Below are positions 36,000 through 50,631 of a DNA stretch of 64,000 bases, piece after piece. The stretch's first letter is position 1, and every line of letters begins with the position of its first letter. Position numbers and translations under genes: made by a program. The notes beneath the pieces are model-generated. The model saw only the letters and a program-made list of their open reading frames with translations. It was not told the origin of the DNA and searched no databases. The stretch is from Hepsetus odoe (taxonomy: Eukaryota; Chordata; Actinopteri; Characiformes; Hepsetidae). The stretch lies in assembly GCA_017165825.1 (NCBI GenBank), contig CM029370.1, positions 17,073,013 to 17,137,012 of the forward strand. Reading direction: 5' to 3'.

Positions 36000-37549
36000 A
36001 GCAATGAAAAATTAGGAATTAATTTAAAAATTGGCTGAGGAACATATAGTAATTAATGATGAATGAATGAGAGATTGCTTATTATTTGGCAGAAGTATTC
36101 CAGCTAACCAGGCATTGTTTTAATGTTTGAGCCTAAAATTAACCAAGCAGTGGTCACACTGTTCATCTATTGTGCGGTGTGCGACGTACGAAGAAATTGT
36201 TGTTTGAGTCCTCAGTAGCATCAGCCTCTCAAACACAGAGTTCAGGAAGTAAAGGGCCTATATCATGGAAAGTTCCCTTAATCTTTGAAAAATTTGTTTG
36301 ACTTACATTGTAAAAGTTACACTTTCATAATCTCTACCCAAACGGGCAAACTATCTAAAAAAGCTTGCGTGTTTGGTTTTTTTTTTTTTTTTATTGTATC
36401 ATTTCTGTGGTCGCAGTCATGACCCACAGTCAATCAAAAATAAACATGTTTAAACTACAGAAGTTTTTCTTTGCTCAAGTTATAAAGACTGTTTCCACCC
36501 AGATTCCTTTTGAATAAAGTACCATACATGGCAGCCAATCAGAAGAGAGAGTATAAATACGTATCAGTCTTAATTGCATTGTTCATGACAATGACTATGC
36601 TTAATCTTAATTGCACACTCACCAAAACCGCTTTCTTAAAACGAAGGTACCAAAACATGCTTCTCACCATCTTTGTTTAAAGATGGCTTTTACCAGATTC
36701 TTCTTGACAATCGTATTCATGTGGTGTAGATTATATGATGTGATGTAGATGAGATGTGTGAGCATGAAGAACATTTCTAAGCTTAATGAGTCAAAGAATC
36801 AGGAGTCAAAGCCAAGATGAACCTTAGAAACCTTTATCTTGGTGTGTAGCTGCTGCATCTTACATTTAATCACATTCATGTTCTTAAGTAAACTGTTTGA
36901 TGGAGAGTTTTCCCCACTATGCTACTTTTATTTCTACTTAAGCATTTTATTTTCCATTTTTCAATATAATGTTATTGTGTTAGTGACAAATCTGTTCTAC
37001 TTTGATACTGATTACATCTCCAATGTTTATATACTTTCATTTTGTACTAAAAGAACACAGGAAAGAAAAGACCGCAATGTGAAAGATGTAAAGGACACAC
37101 GTCTCATGTGTGAGTAGCAATATGTAATAAGGCATTTCTAATCCTTACACTAAACTTACATCCACTATCCAAAAAGACATGGTTCCAGCTGAAAATGTTA
37201 AATTCATCAAAAAATAACATTTAAAAAATGCATTGTTAGGATCTAACTTTGGCCATATCAGAGTAAGCAAGGTCATGCACACACACTTACAAAGACACTG
37301 TTGTTATATTATGTTGTTATATAATATTGAATAGAAGAAATAATAATAGAAACCCCCTTTTTTAAGTGTTTTCTGCTTTTTTCTTTATTTGTTTTTTTAA
37401 ACCCCCTTTCGTCTTTTCTCTAAAACCACAGTAGCTTCCAACACACCAAATTTCTTGTTCATTTATATATTTTTTTCATATTGAGAAATATCTCTGCTAA
37501 CCATTGCCACCTGCTGGTTTTAACAGAAACATCACATATTCCAAAATGA
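36000..37549. other. No gene seen downstream of tns3
   Basis: AT-rich intergenic sequence beyond the likely tns3 3' end. I see no exons of a neighbouring gene. Confidence 0.45.
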
Positions 37550-37570
37550 CACCAGCTATGAAAATGTGCC

Positions 37571-37576
37571 TTTATT
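37571..37576 (-). terminator. Distal poly(A) signal AATAAA for tns3
   Basis: The minus-strand context is AATATAATAAAGGCACATTT, a canonical AATAAA about 2.95 kb after the tns3 stop, with Pumilio-like UGUAAAUA just upstream and TG/T-rich sequence after it. Confidence 0.45.
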
Positions 37577-39873
37577 ATATTCTGAATAGACTGTAGTCAC
37601 ATATTTACAACAGAAATTTACAAAATAAATGTTCTGGTAGGGTTTAGTAATGTACAGAATGAAGAACAGGGAGATACATTTTTCCTTTCCACAAAACAAC
37701 AAAACAAGGAGACAATAAATGTGGAAATATTTCTTATTCCTTCATGCATGAAGAAAATGTTAGTAAGTTCCATATGTGACATGTACGTTATGGATCCGTT
37801 CTAAAGTTTATGTACAGAATAAATATGTACTGTGAGTACGGTCTAAATGCCCCAGTTCTATGTAACAACATGCTTCAATTTATACTAAATATACAGCAAA
37901 ATACTGAGAAATGAGCCAATATGTTGTGGATACATGATGTGTTAGCATCATTACTCTGCACTGAAATGTGGAACGTATGATGCTTCGATAATGGCTTCAG
38001 AATAAGATCTCTCATATTCCATCTCATTGAATGTCGACAAATAATTTACAAGTTTGCACAGTAATCAAATCCCATTGGACCTTCCATTGTTCACTCTACA
38101 TTTGTTATAAAACTGAGCAGAGGAACATAAAACAAGCATAAACTATATATGAAGCTATGATTCACACACTCAGCAAAACAAAAAAAAAAAATGGAAACAT
38201 CTTTTAAATGCCACCAAATTGATGATCACCGCAACAGAACTATCAAAATATCAGGTTCGATGCTGTTAATGGCCAGAATGAAATGCTACTTCATGCTATT
38301 GATGCGAACATGAGATCACAGATAAAGAACTCTACAGCTGAATGAAAGGCTGCTCAGTTAACCGTGTGCATAGAGAAATGGAGAAACGTGTCCAGACGCA
38401 TCATTGCTGATTTGTACTTAACAGAAAGACCCACTTAAAACAAGCCTACGCTGAATGAATGAATAGATGAAGGATTTATTATTTTTTTTAAGTAGACCAT
38501 GGAAGAAAGTAATATTAAGTCAGTGTATACAATAAATACGGCTTAGACTGACTGAGCCCTAATGATTTGTTATTTAAACATTGCAGCCATCAGGTTCTTT
38601 GGTCATTGACTTCATTACTTGCAGTTTCCTCTGTTTCTGCACCCTCATAACAACAGAAATTTAGTTTAAAGTCATGCTAATCAGCAAACATAGTGGTTCA
38701 GTAAGACTTCCCCCAACATTACCTACTACATTTCTGTACCCAGTGAATTCTGGAAAGCAGTGCATTTCTATTGAGTCTCAGAAACATGAAGTGACTGAGA
38801 GTTAAGAGAGAGTTAAATAGTGCCGTAAGATGCAAGGGTTTTAAAGGCTTTCAAATTGAGGCTTACTAGAAAGTGGCTTGGGAAAGCATTCTCACACAAC
38901 TTGCAGACTTGGCACAGTGCAGATTGCAGCTCTGGCATTTAGATCACATGGTGTGCCCACCCTCTTTTTGCTAGGGACACAGCCAGTAATTTAAAGTTAT
39001 TTTAAGTAGAGACCTGGTCCTCCCTCTATTGGTCTCACTGTGTAATAACACACAGCAGCTAGAAGCACTCTCAAAGCCACAAAGTCCCACAACTTAACTG
39101 TCCTGAATGAGTCATACCCCATAAAGGCTCAGTCGATGTCTGGAGTCTTCAATAGTCTAGAAATCCCTTACTTTTAAAATGAATATCAATTCATTTTCAT
39201 TTACTAAAAGTTTTAAAACTTCTTTGGCTTTCTCAAAATGTTCAATTGTCATTAAGCAAAGGATATTGTTTGGATAAGTGCCTTATAAATGCTGTAAATC
39301 TAAGTTAACTGAGTATAAAACCAGTCTTCATTCTGTTAACATACATAATTGAAGTTCAATCAACTAGGTGTCAAAAAGGAAGAAACAATCTGATTGCCTA
39401 AAGAAACTTTCGCAAGGTTTGATTTAAAAAAGGAAGATTATTTTCTCAACCAGATCTCTCTCTGTCTCCCTCACACAGACTGAGAATCATTTCTACACTT
39501 ATCCTTGTTGACTCACAGAGCAGTAAACAGGCTGAGTCTCTTATTAAGTACAGGGAAACATGGTGCAGTTATTGTCTGTGGAAAGCCATCACATGCTGGA
39601 GACATGGCCCCAAAGGAATTACGTTGAAAAACAGAAGAATATTCTTTTAAAGACATTTTTTTAGGGAAACAAATTCTCTACAACAAGGGGTCCCAAATTC
39701 TTTTGCAACATACAACCCACAAAAGCTTCCAGGGCCCACAAGAAAATTTAACTGATCATACAACTGATTTTTCTGACTTCCTAGTGAGATGAGTCTGATG
39801 TTTCTTGGAAGTTCTTAATGTCAGGTCAAAGGAATAAAAGTTGAAAATGGAGGCATTTTCAGTTCAATGGGTT

Positions 39874-39902
39874 AGTCCAGTCCAGTCCAGTCCAGTCCAG
39901 TG
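39874..39902. repeat. (AGTCC)n pentanucleotide repeat
   Basis: Nearly six AGTCC units in a row, inside the probable tns3 3' UTR. Confidence 0.92.
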
Positions 39903-40303
39903 AGTATAAATTTTTTGGCTTCAATGCTTCATTCGACAAGACATCTGAGCCTTCAACACAAAATAGTAATTATATATTTATAGTTCTAGTGCAGATGAAA
40001 TCTACCACTCGGTCCTCATTGCTGTATTTTCTTTATCATTGTGTCCCAGTCTGAGACAAGGTGGCTGCAACATCATCCTTGTTTTTGTAGACAGCCCAGC
40101 CTTAAGATTTATCCCTTTGGAAGATGCTGTTTGTAACCATTCATCCATCATGGATAATTGAGAAAAAAAAAAAAGTTTTACATTGATTTGCACTGAAACA
40201 ATAAACAAAGCAGAACCTAAAATGTTGTATTTTGCAAATAATTGTGACAGAAATATCTGTCATTTTTAAAATTGCTTGGTTGAACAGCTATATGAAGTAA
40301 TAA

Positions 40304-40334
40304 TTTATTGCTAATAAAGAGTGATGGATTTATT
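40304..40334 (-). terminator. Proximal poly(A) signal pair for tns3
   Basis: Two AATAAA hexamers on the minus strand (RC of 40,304-40,309 and 40,329-40,334) lie 190-220 nt past the stop codon. They could give a short 3' UTR form. AT-rich sequence makes chance hexamers common here. Confidence 0.3.
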
Positions 40335-40521
40335 GCATAAAAATGATTTTTAGAAAAAAGTGTAAATGATTATTACAATATTTTTAGATAAAATAGTCAT
40401 AGAAAAAAAGGGTAGTCTTGTGCTTTTGAATTCAGAGTGCAATACAGGAGAGACTATTATCCATGGTGAACATGAAAATGGCCTAACATGGGGCTGGGAG
40501 GGGGTAATTATAGCTGTGGGT

Positions 40522-40666
40522 CTACTTAGTCTTCTGAGAACCAATCATCACCTTGGAGACAAAGTTGACGATAGCACTTGCTGGCTGCTCAGGGTCGTGT
40601 TCTGCAAACAGGTGACACACATTCTCTGTGCTGCTACCACTCTTTCTTGCTACAAAGCCAAAGATC
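40522..40666 (-). CDS. tns3: tns3 last coding exon with stop codon
   Basis: After a GAATGCAG acceptor the exon runs 145 nt to a TAG at 40,524-40,522. It encodes [20 protein letters not shown], then [18 protein letters not shown] and M-I-G-S-Q-K-T-K. This is the C-terminal helix and end of the PTB domain. The acceptor's pyrimidine tract is a run of T (A run on the plus strand, 40,677-40,692). The naive ORF extends 35 codons further upstream into intron. Confidence 0.96.
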
Positions 40667-41596
40667 CTGCATTCACAAAAAAAAAAAAAAAGAATAAATA
40701 AACAAATAAACATGCGCCAAAGAGAAGAGGACATTACTGAGACTAGTAATATGGAAAAACTATATGACAAAAAACAAAGGTAAACAGACAGAGAGAAAGC
40801 AGAAGAATGACAGATTTAGACTTACTTTGCAGCCAAGCAGCCCTCCTTCAACCATCTGTGAATGAAGCATCGGCAAGAAAAGTGTTTTATTTCATCAAAA
40901 TGACTATTGAAGACATTAGTCTACTGCAGTTTCCTCCCACTTTGCCCCATTACAGACCCCCCATCGTGTCCCCAATTTAAATCTTTGGATTTATTGTCCA
41001 AATGTTTTTGGGTGGTGGTGGTCTAGTGGTAGGGTACTTGCCAATGGACCTATGCTCAAGGGGTCCCAGGTTCAAATCCCACCTCTGGCTCCCTGAGCAA
41101 AACCCTTAACCCTGAATTGCTCCAGGGGGACTGTCCCTGTAATTAGGACATGGAAATCGCTCTGGATAAGAGCGTCTGCTAAATACAGTAAATGTAAAAT
41201 GTAAATATTTGCTGAAGGGCTCAATATCACTGTGCTGAATGTGCAAGGCTACATGGCTGTGGGTGTATAAAGAAGAAGGTGCACTTCATCTTCAGTTTGA
41301 GTCACAGTGTTTATCACCAAGTTCTGGACATTATCTACTTTCAAAGTCTCTTTCATTTGTTGGTTTGAAAAGAATAATCTGATTAATATCAAATTACACT
41401 CGTAACTCCATAACCAAAGTCTCTTAAAAGCATGTGCCAAAAGTAGTTTTACTGGAAGCTAGCAGAAAGCCTCTTATGGCCCAGATGAATGACAGAATTA
41501 GAAAGCCCTGCATATAAAGTCTATGTCTTGAAAAGACTGGAGATTTAGATTTTAAATGACAGAGAAAATAGTGCCATAATGCCCCCAACTGTTCCA

Positions 41597-41655
<59 letters not shown>

Positions 41656-44600
41656 TACTTTCTGTCTTGAGGGTCCAATGCGCAGAATATGACCGTATTT
41701 ACAGCATAATGCCGCCTGAAGAACAACCTGTAAACACATGTAATGTAATAAGCAACACAGTTTAGGAACAGCACTTTAAACCCTAACTCTAGATATTTAT
41801 GAACAAGCATATCATAAATCTCTCCGCAGGGATGTGTAAAACATTAGCCATCCTTCTGCAGTGGGTGTGTGAATGTGTATTTTTGGTTCTATTTCTAAAT
41901 CACTGAGCGTGTGTTTGGGTGTGGTTATGTCTAACTACGTAAAAACACACATTGCAAGTGTGTGTAAAAGAAATTCATCTCAAGCTGTGAAAGCAACAGA
42001 TGAGTCACACATGAGTATGTGTTTTGAGAGCAATGACTGGTATGTGGTTTCATAATACAATAAACTACAACTCAAGGTGTTTTTTTGTGGTTTGCATGAA
42101 GTTGCAAACAATGCTTGTGGTCCAGCATCTGCATGTGTGTGTGTACATACTTCCTCTGGTTGTCTGTAAGCGTGATGCCCTGTGCAGACACTTTGAAGTG
42201 GACAATAGTGGAGGTCGCCGGCGGGTTCTGACTGAGGATCACTGTAGTGGCCTTCTGGACAGCCTGCACCCCTGTCAGAGACTCCAGGTCCACACTGCCC
42301 AGGAACCAAACATTGCAGGCTGCAACACATGCATACGAACATTACAGTTATTTTGACTAGAAAGACCAAATTATATAACATTCAGAAAAAAATGTTCCGT
42401 AGGTTATATAATTATAATATTAATCATTTAAAAATTGTAGTTGTATACAGTTCCATCATAGTTACAGTATTGTTATCATTATAACATATCAAGATCTCAT
42501 TAATGTTAGGAGATTGTATTTTTTTGTAAATGTTTCATAATAAAAGGTTTTCTTAACATTGACTTCAAATGTAAGTTAAGAATCTGCAAGTTAAGAATTT
42601 CCTTCTTTTTTTTTTTCAGGTTTTGATCTGACTGCGGAAATATACAACATGTATGTGAGTAGTAGATGGATTGGTTACTTCTGCGATATGTAAGCTAAAC
42701 GTTTCTGAAAGTTTTAGAAGAGAGAAGTGTAAAGAGTCCTTGTGGAGAACTGGGGTTGGGGAATACGTTTACATTATCAGGTGTGCTTTAAAGTTCGCAT
42801 AGGAATATTTCATATGACAGAACTTAATCTATAGTAGAAATTTTATATACAGACAATATACGTGCATTTATAATCTCAGTTAAGCTTAAAAAGATCCCAC
42901 AGACCTGCTCCTTGTTTCAGCAGCTCAGTTGCCGAGTTTGTGGAGGACTGTCCTTGAGATTCATTAAGCTCTTCAAGAGGATCTATGGGATGGATAGATG
43001 GACAGACAGACAGAGGTTTAATAGAAGGTAGTTAGGCAGGAAAACGTATTCTTAATCTGTTCTTGTTCGGGTCATGTTGGACCTTATCTTAATGGTCTTT
43101 TTTTGTTGTTGTTGCTGCTATCGGTCATTGTTTTGGTTGTCCATGTGCTTTAGTTTTGTTAGTCTTTTTGCTGTCCACCCACATGTTCAGTCCACCCTCA
43201 GGTGTGTTGTCTCCTCCCTTGCCCAGGCTTTGCGTGTTAGGACTTTGTCTCATCTTTGTAAAGCCTTTGTACTTTTGTTGTTGTGTTTTCCATGTTTTGT
43301 TAGTCCTAATGCATGTAAGGAGTGCTTATTTTGAGTGTTTGGTCTTCTTTTACTTTGTAAAAAAAATGAATCTGCACTTACAACCTTTTTATCTCAATCC
43401 CATTAAAGAGAGTAATGGACTTTTCTTGTTATTTACTGGTTTAACTCTTTGGAGGCTTATTATTCCCAAACAACATGGACAGTATAACAAACTGGCTGAG
43501 AATGCATGTACACACCCACACCCACATTCATACGGTACCTCTGCCTGGGATGATCAGTTTACAGGGCAAAGCCAGTGGTGTGATGGAATGTTGGCACACA
43601 AGAGCTGTGAGACTGCCTGTATTTAAAAAAGCCAAAAATATCTTTACAATATAGAATTTACATGAGACATACAGCACAGAACCCTATGATAATGACCAAC
43701 ACTGAACACATCTGCCTTCAAATGTAATGTATAAACATGGCCACTAGAGGGAGGTGGAGGTCTATAGAGCAAAGACTAACAGATAACTACAGGTTTTCTG
43801 GGGACTGTAATTGTGATTCATGACAAGTAATATTTCATTAGTGTAAAAAGTCAGATAGTAAGTGGTTGTATGCAAAGGTTTAGGCACCCCTGTTCAGGCC
43901 ATGTTTTTGGTTGATTTTTGTGAGTAAGCGCTCAGGCTGTACGCAAAAATACATTTGCACAGTTTAATGCTTAATTACTTTGCATTTGCCAACTGTATTA
44001 GTAAAAATGTACAAATTCATACATGAAATATACATAAAATGTGGCCGGTGCAAAAGTGATGGAATGTCATGATTTTTTTTTTCCCCCAGATATACAGTCA
44101 GATAAATAAACTGTGCATTAAAAATGCAGAAAGTGCCATATTTAAGGGCTGCTCAAATGTTTATGCATGACTGCATATAGCAATATGCCTTGGTAAACCC
44201 TTGACTGGGCTGCACTATTTGAAATAAATTTATTCACGTTGGTTGGATGCAATGCCTTGACTCATGAAAAATGCACATCACTTTTGCAGAACACCCGATT
44301 CTGGTTGGCAGCACATAATTAAGAGATCTTGATTCAGAGGGCCTTTTGGCACATAGCAGCTTTCTGTGATAGAATTTGAAACAATATATTGGGAGAACAA
44401 TAGCAAATAAGGCATTGTGCAGTCCTAGCACACACATGCACATGTACACACACACCTACCAAAGTAGGGTTCATTAGGACATCCTTTCAGTCTCACTCCT
44501 TTCTGCGTGCACTCAATCAGGAAGTGTCGCACCAGCTCACTGGTCAGATCCCCGGCTGCACACAGAGGCAGGAAATGACATTACTTAGAAAAGAATTTGA

Positions 44601-44933
44601 ATCCCAGCTGTTCAGCTCAGTGCCAGGGTTAACATAGCATTGCAAACATCTTTTTTTTAATAAGCTGCGACTAAGCCTTAACTTTTTTTATGCCACAAGC
44701 ATCATGAATGCACTGTGTACACTAGGAATTGACCTCCATTAAAAAAGCTTTACTGGCACAAAAGTGTGCAGCATGTGGCATGTGTCAATAGTGAGTTTTG
44801 AGATTTGACTCTTGCGAAAACTCACATGTACACACACCCTAAGATTAAGACACAATCTCTTCCCACAAGCCCCCACCCTTCCCCAATAAAGCCCATCAGA
44901 ATGACTCTACGGAGCTCGTAGATGGATACAAGA

Positions 44934-44967
<34 letters not shown>

Positions 44968-47900
44968 ATGCGTGTCCCTTCCTTCCTGTGTTTGAAAGAA
45001 GGAGCCCTGATGTTAGTACACACTCTTCAGTGTCCATTCAGCACACAATGGCATTCATCTGTGTTGCAGCAAACACCAGCTGACCTTCATTCACAATTCA
45101 TTCCAAATCACACCTGCCTTTTCAGAGCTTCACCACACTCTGATCATTCTGACTTGATGGTTTACATACATATCAGTGACCCATATCTGTCACAACAGAC
45201 TCAAAAATGAACTGCAAGAGGACAATGTCACACGTATGTCACATTTTCCAGAATTTGCATCTGTTATATAACAATTAGTGGCATAAGATGTCATTGCAAA
45301 GATTATATGCTCTGAAAGTTTGCCAAGTTTTCTGCCGACAGCAAAGCCTTTTTTGTTTGACACTGTTTATTTAGCCATATTTTTTTTTTTAGCAAAGCCT
45401 TCGCATTGTTCGTTAAATGAACACATCAATACCAATACTTACTAGTAATAACAACATTAAATTCCATTTTTAGTAAATGTCAAATCAGTTTCCTATTAAA
45501 ATCACATAAATTATTATTAATTGTAAGAGGCAGCAGGCTATTTAGCTCTAAGACTCATTTAAATATTAGTGCACTTACTTGCTTCAGGTTATTTACATCA
45601 TAAGATTTTGCCTGATATGACCTCATATAAAACTACACATCAAAACAGCTCAAATATGATTTTAAAAATCAGATTTATTTGATATTTCGATTACAATTAT
45701 TTGAAAATAAATTGTTTTTACTTGCTTTTATTATTGAAATCAATTGGAATTGAAATACTGCAGATGCAGAAATATTTTTTCTAGACATTATGGTGAAAAA
45801 AAAATCCATCATCTTGAGATAATTTCACTTAATGGCTAGAAAGAGACTGTATAATCGTAAATTTGTTTAAAATAAATAATATTCTCATTGTAGTTGGATG
45901 GGTTACATTTATAATGCTCTCACTTTTAGCCTTTTTTTTTTGCAGTTGCTGATATCCTGCAATATGAAAGTAGCCAAGATGCCCTTTTCTCTCAGCCAAC
46001 TGACCTTTTCTGCTCTGCTGCAGGACGGAGGGTGGGGGTGTGGCCACCTTCATGGCCAGTCCGTATGCTCCTCTGAAAGAGTGGCTGTCTCTGACGATGA
46101 AAGAGCCAGGTTCTTTATCCTTCAGCACAGCAATGGCTGCATGACATATGGAGAGTAAGAAAGATTCATGATTTCAGAAGAATTAGTTAAACGTTACATG
46201 TGAAAAGTATTTTAGTAAATATAATGCTCACCTTGCTCTCTGGAGATGTCAGGCTTGTACCAGAACTTTGAAGTGTCTTGCACGAACTTTGCATTGTCAG
46301 GCTTACTGGACAGTGGATCTTTTGAAAAAAATTATTAAAATAAATAGAATCAGTCATTGCCTGGAGTGTGTTCATGCACTTTTAAAGAATGTTACACTGG
46401 TATGTGCAATCATCTAAATGTTGTCAGAATATGTATATAATTTTGAGACTGATGCACAAACATACGGTTATTCAACTTTTGATTTATTTGTAAAGAATTA
46501 AAGTAATTTTTGAAGGTATTCGTCTTCTAATTGAAGAGATCTTTACTTGAAGGCCTAAAATGAGTAATCTTCAACAGTCTTTAGAATGGACTTCATTTGA
46601 GGTTTCACGTAGGATCACATTTTACTGTGTATATAGTTTGTTACAGTGTATCCAATTCACCCGATGGATTTATGTAGTGGTGTTACAATTACTGATATTT
46701 AATTCTTTAGAAACTCTGATGTATCAGCTGCTGATCATTGATACGAATGCAAATCTACAGTCTTTGAGGAGAACAAAATAAGATAAGATCATATATAATA
46801 GCTCCTTATGTGGGCCCACATTTAATTTCCTTAACTTGTGATTACACCTGACATACATATTAATCGCATAAAATGTACAAATTTTTAATAGTGACTGAAA
46901 AATAAACTTTCCTCTCACCAAATACTAAACTCCTAAATAATGTGTCATCAACAAGTCCAAGGCCACCATTAACACCTTTGTAGTATTTATAATGTATTGA
47001 TGTCCATAATCAGAACTTTGTGGGTTACCATGTCTTCAATTAGCTCATAGAAGATACTTGATTCTGTCTTTATTGTTGGATGCACTGTGAAACCATCAGG
47101 CATCCACAAACCTGTAGAATCCATTAGCGATTTATTATTATACAGAAAAAACCCTCTTCATCTTCCAATAATTATAAATCAGTTTTGTATTTTTCCATAA
47201 TATATATAGTGAAGTAAAACTGACAACTTGTCATTGTTAGTATACAGCACAGCACACAGTGAACCACCTTGAAATGCAGCCTCTGCATTTAACTCATACA
47301 CACACATGCAGCAGATGGCAGCTATTATAAGCGCCCAGGGAGCAGTGATGGGGACGGTAACTTGTTCAAGGGTAACTCAGGGCAACCTACTGTTCTGGGA
47401 TTCAAACACACAACCTTCCGATCCTGGGGCCAACTCCCTAAACCACTAGGCCACTACTGCCCCGCTGCGCTACAGGCTGAAGAACAAAATAAAGTGTCTC
47501 AAACCGAAGATCTGCGCACAGACTCAGTACCTGGGCTAGGTGTTGATCCTGTAGGTGATCCATTATTACTGGAAAATGGAGCATTGACTGCACTCTGGCT
47601 GAGCGAGGAGTTCAAAGAGAGCTCCGCACCATCCAGACCTCTCCTTTTCTGAGGTAAAAGTGGTGGCTGTATCCCCTCCAAGCCCAGAGATTCTAGACCT
47701 TCCATAGCCTCTAGCAGACTGAGCTCCAAGCTCCCAACACCTAGAGAGGAGGTCAGGCCACGGGGCTTGGCCCGCGGAGAACTGTGAGCATTGGGGGAAG
47801 AAAGCGAGAGTGGAGGGGATGGCTGGGGCGTGTAGTGACTCAGAGGGGTGTTGGAGCCGCTGTCTAACCAAGAGTGAACCGCAGTGGGGCTGAAAGAAAA

Positions 47901-48154
47901 GACAGTGAAATAGTAGATTATAATCACTGCACATTCTTATACTTGCACACCTACAGGGCCCAAATCCTATATTTCTCTTCAATATTTCATGACATTTATG
48001 AGAGTGTGTACCAAAGTAATTTGTATTTAAATGATTGTCATCTAGCTTCTGTTTCTTTCTTTAATTAAACAAACTATATTAAGTAAGTCTTACTCAAAAC
48101 GGGAAGCCCTCTATAACTGCAGCAGGAATGGGTGTGAATTTTTATAGACTGAAT

Positions 48155-48203
<49 letters not shown>

Positions 48204-50255
48204 TTCGTTGGCTTTTGGGACAAAATGGTTTTGCAGTTAATTGTATCTGTAAGTAGTGAATTGCATATTATAAAAATAACTATTGGCTTATTTCTCCTCC
48301 TTAGTTTTAGCTTTCTACTAATTACTTTAAGCACTTGAACACACATTCCAGCAACCAAACCCATTTTCCAACATTAAAAAATGCAATACAATACCAAAGA
48401 AATAAAACATAACCACTGACTATAATCAGTAGCGCTTTGTGATTTGGGGATTTTGGGGATGGTAGGTTTCATTGATGTACCTTTCAGTGACAGGAAGGGG
48501 GCTCGAGGCATTGACTGAGTGCATGGAGCCAAACATCCTTTGGCAGGAGGCAGGACTTGATGTCACTTCCGAGCGGAAGAGGTCTCCATCTGATGACCTG
48601 GGAGTGTGTGTTACACTGTCCATATATCCCCGTGACTCTGTGAGGAAATTAAATACAGATTTTAAGAACTCTTTTGTTCAGACATTGCTTTCAGTTATTC
48701 ATTAATTATGTAAGTTTAAACTGTGCAAGTTTGACAGCAATGTTTAATGCAATAGTGTTGCGTATGTGGTTTCTGTTCTATTAACTTGATTCTTTAACAC
48801 TTGATTTCTGCAGCACTAAGACAAAGAGGTTTCAAATTCAATCAATCCGAAACACAGTTAGGAGTTTCTGTCTTTATCTATGCATGCATTTATGAAAAGT
48901 GCTGGACCACTTACAGAGAGGGGGGCTGCACACACATGCATAAACACAACCCCCCCTGCACATTCCTAACATAGTACACATAACAAACCAAGGAGGAGAC
49001 TCCCCACAATATTTCAACTTTATGCTGACCACCTTCAGAGTTGGAGTATTATAATAATTATTGTAATTCAATAATACGTTGTCTTCAAATTTAAAATCAC
49101 TGTGATTAAATTGTCATTGCAGCATGATTTGACAAGATTACAGAATCTGCATCACAGTGCAAACAAAGTAACAATCATTTTGGAGCCGAAGAGGTGGGGA
49201 CTGGAATTAAAAGCATTCCCACAGTGATGCACTGGAGTCAAGGGAACAACCTCAGAAATTGGAACCTCAAAGCTTATTCCCAAAACAGAGAAACCCAAAG
49301 CCCTTTTCCCATAAGGGAGTAAAGGTCAACAAATGTGGCTCAAGAAGGATGCATATAGGAGAACATGTGCAAGAAAGAGTTTGTGAGTGCATTCCCAAAA
49401 AAAAAAAAAACCAAAAAAAAAACCTCTAAATTACTTCCTGGCACATATGATGCACTTTCCAGTTCCATGTTCCTCAGAATTTTTTATTCAGAGCTTTAAT
49501 TATACAAGGTATAATATATATATATACACACATACATTCACACACACACACCTTTTGCTTATATTCATTTGGCAACAAATAACATTAAGTCTAAAAATCT
49601 CAAGATCTCACTATCCATTTTGAAAGGTTCTTCAGTAAATCTTAAGTGGTTTTTAATCCCAACACCCTACAGTGGTCATTTCTGCATCTTTACTATGTGC
49701 CCTCTCTGCATCGTTGCTGAGAGCTGCCGTTTTTTCTTTCGTAACCTGTGCTAGAGATCACTCTCCTGCACAAGGATAAATTGTCCAGTAGGACTAGCCT
49801 TTACATTTGGAAAGAGGGTGACTGAGATGGCTTTGTGAGCAAGTAACTATGAAGGAGATGTGCTTTTCAAAGAGAAATGCCAGAAGATCATAACTCAGCA
49901 GCGGCAGGTGGACATTTTTCGCAGACAGATATATTTAGTACCTTTGCAGAGAACTGACAGATCTTGGAACAATTCAGTTGATACCAGTAATAGACAAGAA
50001 TATGCAGACATTACATCTTTTCATTTTTGGCCTTATTGTACACTACATTTCAAAACGCCGACATTTTCCAAGAACGGTTTGATTATTAAAGAGAAACAGA
50101 CGTTTTAAATGCCAACATTTTCTTTCCATCAAGAGAGCTCTGCATTCTTATTTTCTCTGACCTCTTCGTCTTCTTCTACACTGAAAACTGAATACTTATT
50201 CACAGACGTTTCGGAGTAGAACAAGAAAACAAAGATTGAAGCAAAATTTAAACAT

Positions 50256-50297
<42 letters not shown>

Positions 50298-50550
50298 TTT
50301 ATTTTGCATTTGTTAGAAAGTTTGCTTGTGCCATGCAATGAAATTTAATTCACCACAACTTTTTAGAAGCATTAGATGATGTCATGGCTTAGAAGAGAAA
50401 GAAACGTGTGTGCTGAATTTGTGTGTTTCTGCTTTATTCTGACAACTGAGGCTTTGGATTAAATCCTCTGCATGCCAGAGAAACAAAGGATGATTTTAGT
50501 TTTGAGGCTTAACAAACTCACCATTCATACGAGGAATGTGCACGCATGCG

Positions 50551-50631
<81 letters not shown>

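Larger units (their letters stand above)
37550..40521 (-). other. tns3: Probable tns3 3' UTR
   Basis: Directly downstream of the tns3 stop lies about 3 kb without recognisable exons and, unlike the flanking DNA, almost free of SINEs and long microsatellites. It ends (minus strand) with two U-G-U-A-A-A-type motifs near 37,600-37,625, one a full UGUAAAUA Pumilio site, then an AATAAA signal. A short AGTCC repeat lies at 39,874-39,902. The extent is inferred from the signal and base composition. Confidence 0.45.

Noticed and set aside
35740..36015. 91-codon plus-strand frame
   Set aside because: Lies over an interspersed repeat common in fish genomes.
43074..43626. Overlapping plus-strand hydrophobic frames (86 and 156 codons)
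   Set aside because: They run across tns3 exon 43,539-43,616 on the opposite strand and have T-rich low-complexity composition; no independent gene evidence.
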